DNA of 64,000 nucleotides, taken from Caldicellulosiruptor diazotrophicus. GTDB taxonomy: Bacteria > Bacillota > Thermoanaerobacteria > Caldicellulosiruptorales > Caldicellulosiruptoraceae. A model generated the notes under the pieces. The model did no database searches. It saw only the letters and a list, made by a program, of their open reading frames with translations, and was not told the DNA's origin. Location: NCBI RefSeq assembly GCF_017347585.1, contig NZ_AP024480.1:2209501-2273500 (forward strand), in the 5' to 3' direction. Positions 61,259-64,000 of this stretch are shown here, in pieces. Position numbers and translations under genes: made by a program. The first letter of the stretch is position 1; the number at the start of each line of letters is the position of its first letter.

Positions 61259-63397
61259 CTATTTTAACACATGAACTTCATCTAATTTTTTTACTTTTTC
61301 TATCAAATCTTTCACTTCAGCAAGTTTTTCCAATATTAGCATTACTGACGAAACTGCATCGTAGTAGAAAAAGTAATTAATACCATGCTCTAAAATAACT
61401 TTCATATAATCTCTAATCTCATTTCCTGTATATTTTACAGGAACATCTAAAAGCTTATCTACATCATTCAAAAACGCCTTGAAAAACTCAGGCAAAATAA
61501 TATGATTATTTTTAAACTTTTTCATTTCAAGCCATGCAAGTAGCATTTTGAGCTTTTCGCCGTACACTGTGCAGTCTCCCAGCATCATGATAAAGTGTTC
61601 TCCTTGCCTGTCAATCAAAAACCCTGCATCATATTCGCTCTGCATACACATATTTTTAAGATTCTCTATACACTGTTTAGACCCCCCACTGATTAAAGTA
61701 CTCTTTAATGCATATCGCTCAGAAATCCTGTCAAAAAGCGAAATTATAGATTTGTCTTCCGAGACTATACAAACCTTTAACCCTTTGAACCTGGAACTTT
61801 CAAACGTCTCTTCAAGCCTTGCAAAGTACATCTCAAGCGGTGATGAGACAAGTTCATTTACAAAATTGATATTTGAAGAGGTCCTGAAATCGCATGTAAC
61901 AAACAAATTTTCAATTTTTCTCTCAAGCGACTTGTCAATGTTCATACCGTTTTGGTCAAATATCTCAATCCTTATGCTATTTCCTCTTGAGCGTACATAA
62001 ATGCCAGCGTCATAATAGTCCTTTACAATGTATCTAAAAATAGGAAGTATTACACCTCTTGTCCTGTAAAGTCTTGCACCGGTTATCTGGCAGCCTGTTT
62101 CAATAGCTTTTCGAATAACACTGCTCCTTTCTGTGTAGTCATCACCAATTAAAATTCTTGCATTTCTATCAAATACAGAACCAATAGAATTCCCAAGTTT
62201 TATTGCAAACTGGGGTGTTATCTCCTGATTAAAATCACCTGTAATTCCACGAACCCAGAATACACTTTTAATAACCTCTGTCCCCCAGTAGATGTTTTCA
62301 TCTATTACTGTGCCAGACTCAATTGTTTTTTCTGGCCAAATTTTAGCTTCTGCCTTAACCTCAACAAAATCTTTCAAAAGGTTGTTCTCACCAACCACTG
62401 CCTTTTCAGACACTCTTACATAGTCTTTCAAAATGGATTTGCTGCAGATGATACAGCTTTTGAGCTCACAGTTTTTACCAATAAAACTGCCACTCCAAAG
62501 TATAGCCCTTTCCAGCTTAGTTCCTTTTGCAATCTTTACACCATCACCAATTACACAAAACTCGCCTATTTCAACATCGTCTTCTATCTCACACTCACTT
62601 CCAATAAACACACTTTGGCTTATCTTAGCGTTTGGTGAAATATTAGAATACTTAGAAATTTTAGAACTTTTCAAATCAAGGTCAAGTATTCCACCAAGTC
62701 TAAATACATCCCTGTGAGCTTTAATATAGCTTCCCACATCTCCAATATCACACCAGTAACCATCCATCTTAAACCCAAACATGGGCACTTTTTCTTTTAA
62801 TAGTTTTGGAAATAAATCCTTGCTAAAATCAAATGGTTTGCCATCTTCTATAAAGTCGAGTATCTCTGGCTCAATTATATAAATACCTGTATTTGCAAGA
62901 TTCGAAAAAACTTCACTCCATGAAGGCTTCTCAAAAAACCTTTGAATCCTTCCTTCTTCGTCTGTAAGAACAATACCATACTCTATTGGTATTTCAACCT
63001 CTTTTAATACAATTGTGACCTTGCTGCCCTTCTGCTTATGAAACTCTACAGCTCTTGTGAGGTCTGCATTTGTAATTCCATCCCCGCTCAAGACAACAAA
63101 AGTCTCATCTAAAAACCCTTTTGCATTCTTGACAGAACCTGCTGTGCCAAGAGGCCTGTCCTCAATAAAGTGTTGAATACAAACCCCCCACTTTTGCCCA
63201 TCCTCAAAATAGTTGATTATCTTGTCAGGATGATATTGAAGAGTTGTTGCTATTTCAAAAATACCATGGGTTTTGAAAAGTTTTATTGCATACTCCATAA
63301 CTGGTCTGCCAAAAAAAGGTATCATCGGCTTTGGAAGTGACACAGTCAATGGTCTGAGCCTTGTCCCAGACCCGCCTGCCATTATAATACCTTTCAT
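61259..63397 (-). CDS. Sugar-1-phosphate nucleotidyltransferase fused to a degenerate phosphomannomutase domain
   Basis: 712 residues. The N-terminal domain (1-235) has IMAGGSGTRLRPLT, PKPMIPFFGRPVMEYA and VLSGDGIT, as in mannose- or glucose-1-phosphate nucleotidyltransferases. Left-handed beta-helix repeats (about 250-365) follow. The last part (about 370-700) is phosphomannomutase-like (LGNSIGSVFDRNARILIGDDYTERSS), but the phospho-serine loop that normally reads SHNP here is VRSRGNS around Ser470, so mutase activity is doubtful. Role: NDP-sugar supply for a glycan. Ribosome-binding site GGAGG lies upstream. Confidence 0.88.
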   Translation of the reverse strand: MKGIIMAGGSGTRLRPLTVSLPKPMIPFFGRPVMEYAIKLFKTHGIFEIATTLQYHPDKIINYFEDGQKWGVCIQHFIEDRPLGTAGSVKNAKGFLDETFVVLSGDGITNADLTRAVEFHKQKGSKVTIVLKEVEIPIEYGIVLTDEEGRIQRFFEKPSWSEVFSNLANTGIYIIEPEILDFIEDGKPFDFSKDLFPKLLKEKVPMFGFKMDGYWCDIGDVGSYIKAHRDVFRLGGILDLDLKSSKISKYSNISPNAKISQSVFIGSECEIEDDVEIGEFCVIGDGVKIAKGTKLERAILWSGSFIGKNCELKSCIICSKSILKDYVRVSEKAVVGENNLLKDFVEVKAEAKIWPEKTIESGTVIDENIYWGTEVIKSVFWVRGITGDFNQEITPQFAIKLGNSIGSVFDRNARILIGDDYTERSSVIRKAIETGCQITGARLYRTRGVILPIFRYIVKDYYDAGIYVRSRGNSIRIEIFDQNGMNIDKSLERKIENLFVTCDFRTSSNINFVNELVSSPLEMYFARLEETFESSRFKGLKVCIVSEDKSIISLFDRISERYALKSTLISGGSKQCIENLKNMCMQSEYDAGFLIDRQGEHFIMMLGDCTVYGEKLKMLLAWLEMKKFKNNHIILPEFFKAFLNDVDKLLDVPVKYTGNEIRDYMKVILEHGINYFFYYDAVSSVMLILEKLAEVKDLIEKVKKLDEVHVLK

Positions 63398-63435
63398 ACT
63401 TTTTTAGACCTCCTCCTTCTGACTTAAAATTTTTT

Positions 63436-64000
63436 CTAATTTAGTGAAAACCAATTCATCTTTTTTGCTTCTGTAACAATCATCTGGTATAAATTTCTAA
63501 GTCTTTTCACTATCTCATCCCATGAATAAATTTCTTTTGCATCAGACTGTGCTTGTCTTGACAATTTCTGTCGAAGTATATCATCTTTCAAAGCAAGCAA
63601 AATCATATCAGCAAGCGAATTTGAATTTCCACAGAAAAAAGTAAGTCCATTGTGAAAGTGTTTAACAATCTCAGAAAAACCTCCTATGTCAGATACCACT
63701 GGTACACATCCTGATGCCATTGCTTCTAAAGCAACTATCCCAAAAGGCTCGTAAAGGCTTGGAAATACAGCAATATCAGAAGCTTTAAACAGTTTTTTCC
63801 TTTCTTCGTCAGAAATAAAGCCTGTAAATAACACTTTATTTGAAAGCCCTAAAAAGTGAGCTTTTGAATAAAGTTCACCTGTCATTGGACCATTGCCTGC
63901 GATTATTAGCTTTGCATCGTAGAAGTTATCAAGTACTTTTCTGAAAGCTTCTATCAAGATGTGAATTCCTTTTTCGTACACATGTCTTCCAATAAAAAAA
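63436..64000 (-). CDS. GT4-family glycosyltransferase (5' end beyond window)
   Basis: The C-terminal 188 residues of a glycosyltransferase; the frame stays open to the window edge. Features of the GT-B fold acceptor are AKLIIAGNGPM, VLFTGFISDEERKKLFKASDIAVFPSLYEPFGIVALEAMASGCVPVVSDIGGFSEIV, the last being the nucleotide-sugar-binding E-x7-E region. It follows glycogen-synthase-like GT4 enzymes. Its gene is 38 bases upstream of the nucleotidyltransferase, so both probably serve the same glycan pathway. Confidence 0.92.
   Translation of the reverse strand, partial: FFIGRHVYEKGIHILIEAFRKVLDNFYDAKLIIAGNGPMTGELYSKAHFLGLSNKVLFTGFISDEERKKLFKASDIAVFPSLYEPFGIVALEAMASGCVPVVSDIGGFSEIVKHFHNGLTFFCGNSNSLADMILLALKDDILRQKLSRQAQSDAKEIYSWDEIVKRLRNLYQMIVTEAKKMNWFSLN

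Overview
The window looks like chromosomal DNA from a low-GC, Gram-positive, saccharolytic thermophile of the class Clostridia, most likely Caldicellulosiruptor or a close relative. This is inferred from the AT-rich base composition, the S-layer-anchored (SLH) glycoside hydrolase, the carbohydrate ABC importer without its own ATPase, and the set of Firmicutes families (DUF3842, DUF2089, VanZ, SpoIID/LytB, DUF2680). Most genes are on the minus strand. No rRNA, tRNA or CRISPR array was seen.

Region by region. Positions 1-5,100 carry tatD (cut by the window edge), metG, a membrane protein, a ComB-like phosphatase, and an AbiEii-type nucleotidyltransferase with a DUF6922-like partner. Positions 5,100-8,850 hold a decayed reading frame, an orphan cheB and an IS607-type element whose recombinase tnpA is broken but whose tnpB is open. 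Positions 8,870-22,200 contain three OmpR-family two-component systems, each next to a small exported protein. Each set has short direct repeats spaced exactly 11 bp in the intergenic DNA. Between the first and second systems lie DUF3842 and a metal-type operon (binding protein, FecCD permease, ATPase, TrmO-like, FmdE) preceded by a promoter and a leader RNA with a terminator hairpin.

Positions 22,200-39,060 form a fructan-utilisation locus. It has a 2,115-residue secreted GH32 enzyme with CBM66-like repeats, a LamG-like domain and SLH domains, a signal-less LamG+GH32 relative, a classical GH32 beta-fructosidase, a PfkB fructokinase, a sugar-binding protein, two permeases and a LacI regulator. 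A shared CG-centred motif lies upstream of four of its transcription units. The sequence suggests cell-surface cleavage of fructan, import of oligosaccharides, cytoplasmic hydrolysis and phosphorylation of fructose. Two of the three GH32 proteins have Glu where the family nucleophile Asp is expected.

Positions 39,300-47,330 encode a complete Wadjet type II anti-plasmid system (jetABCD). A coiled-coil protein with a 21-bp tandem repeat precedes it. Positions 47,400-55,000 carry queA, a SpoIID/LytB protein, a Trk potassium-uptake operon (two TrkA-like proteins, a 40-residue membrane protein, TrkH, an OB-fold protein) and a VanZ protein. Positions 55,100-60,070 hold a DUF2089-regulated operon with two ABC exporters. 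One exporter gene is interrupted by an exact 208-bp tandem duplication. The window ends with a cytoplasmic GH5 hydrolase, a nucleotidyltransferase/phosphomannomutase-like protein and a partial glycosyltransferase.
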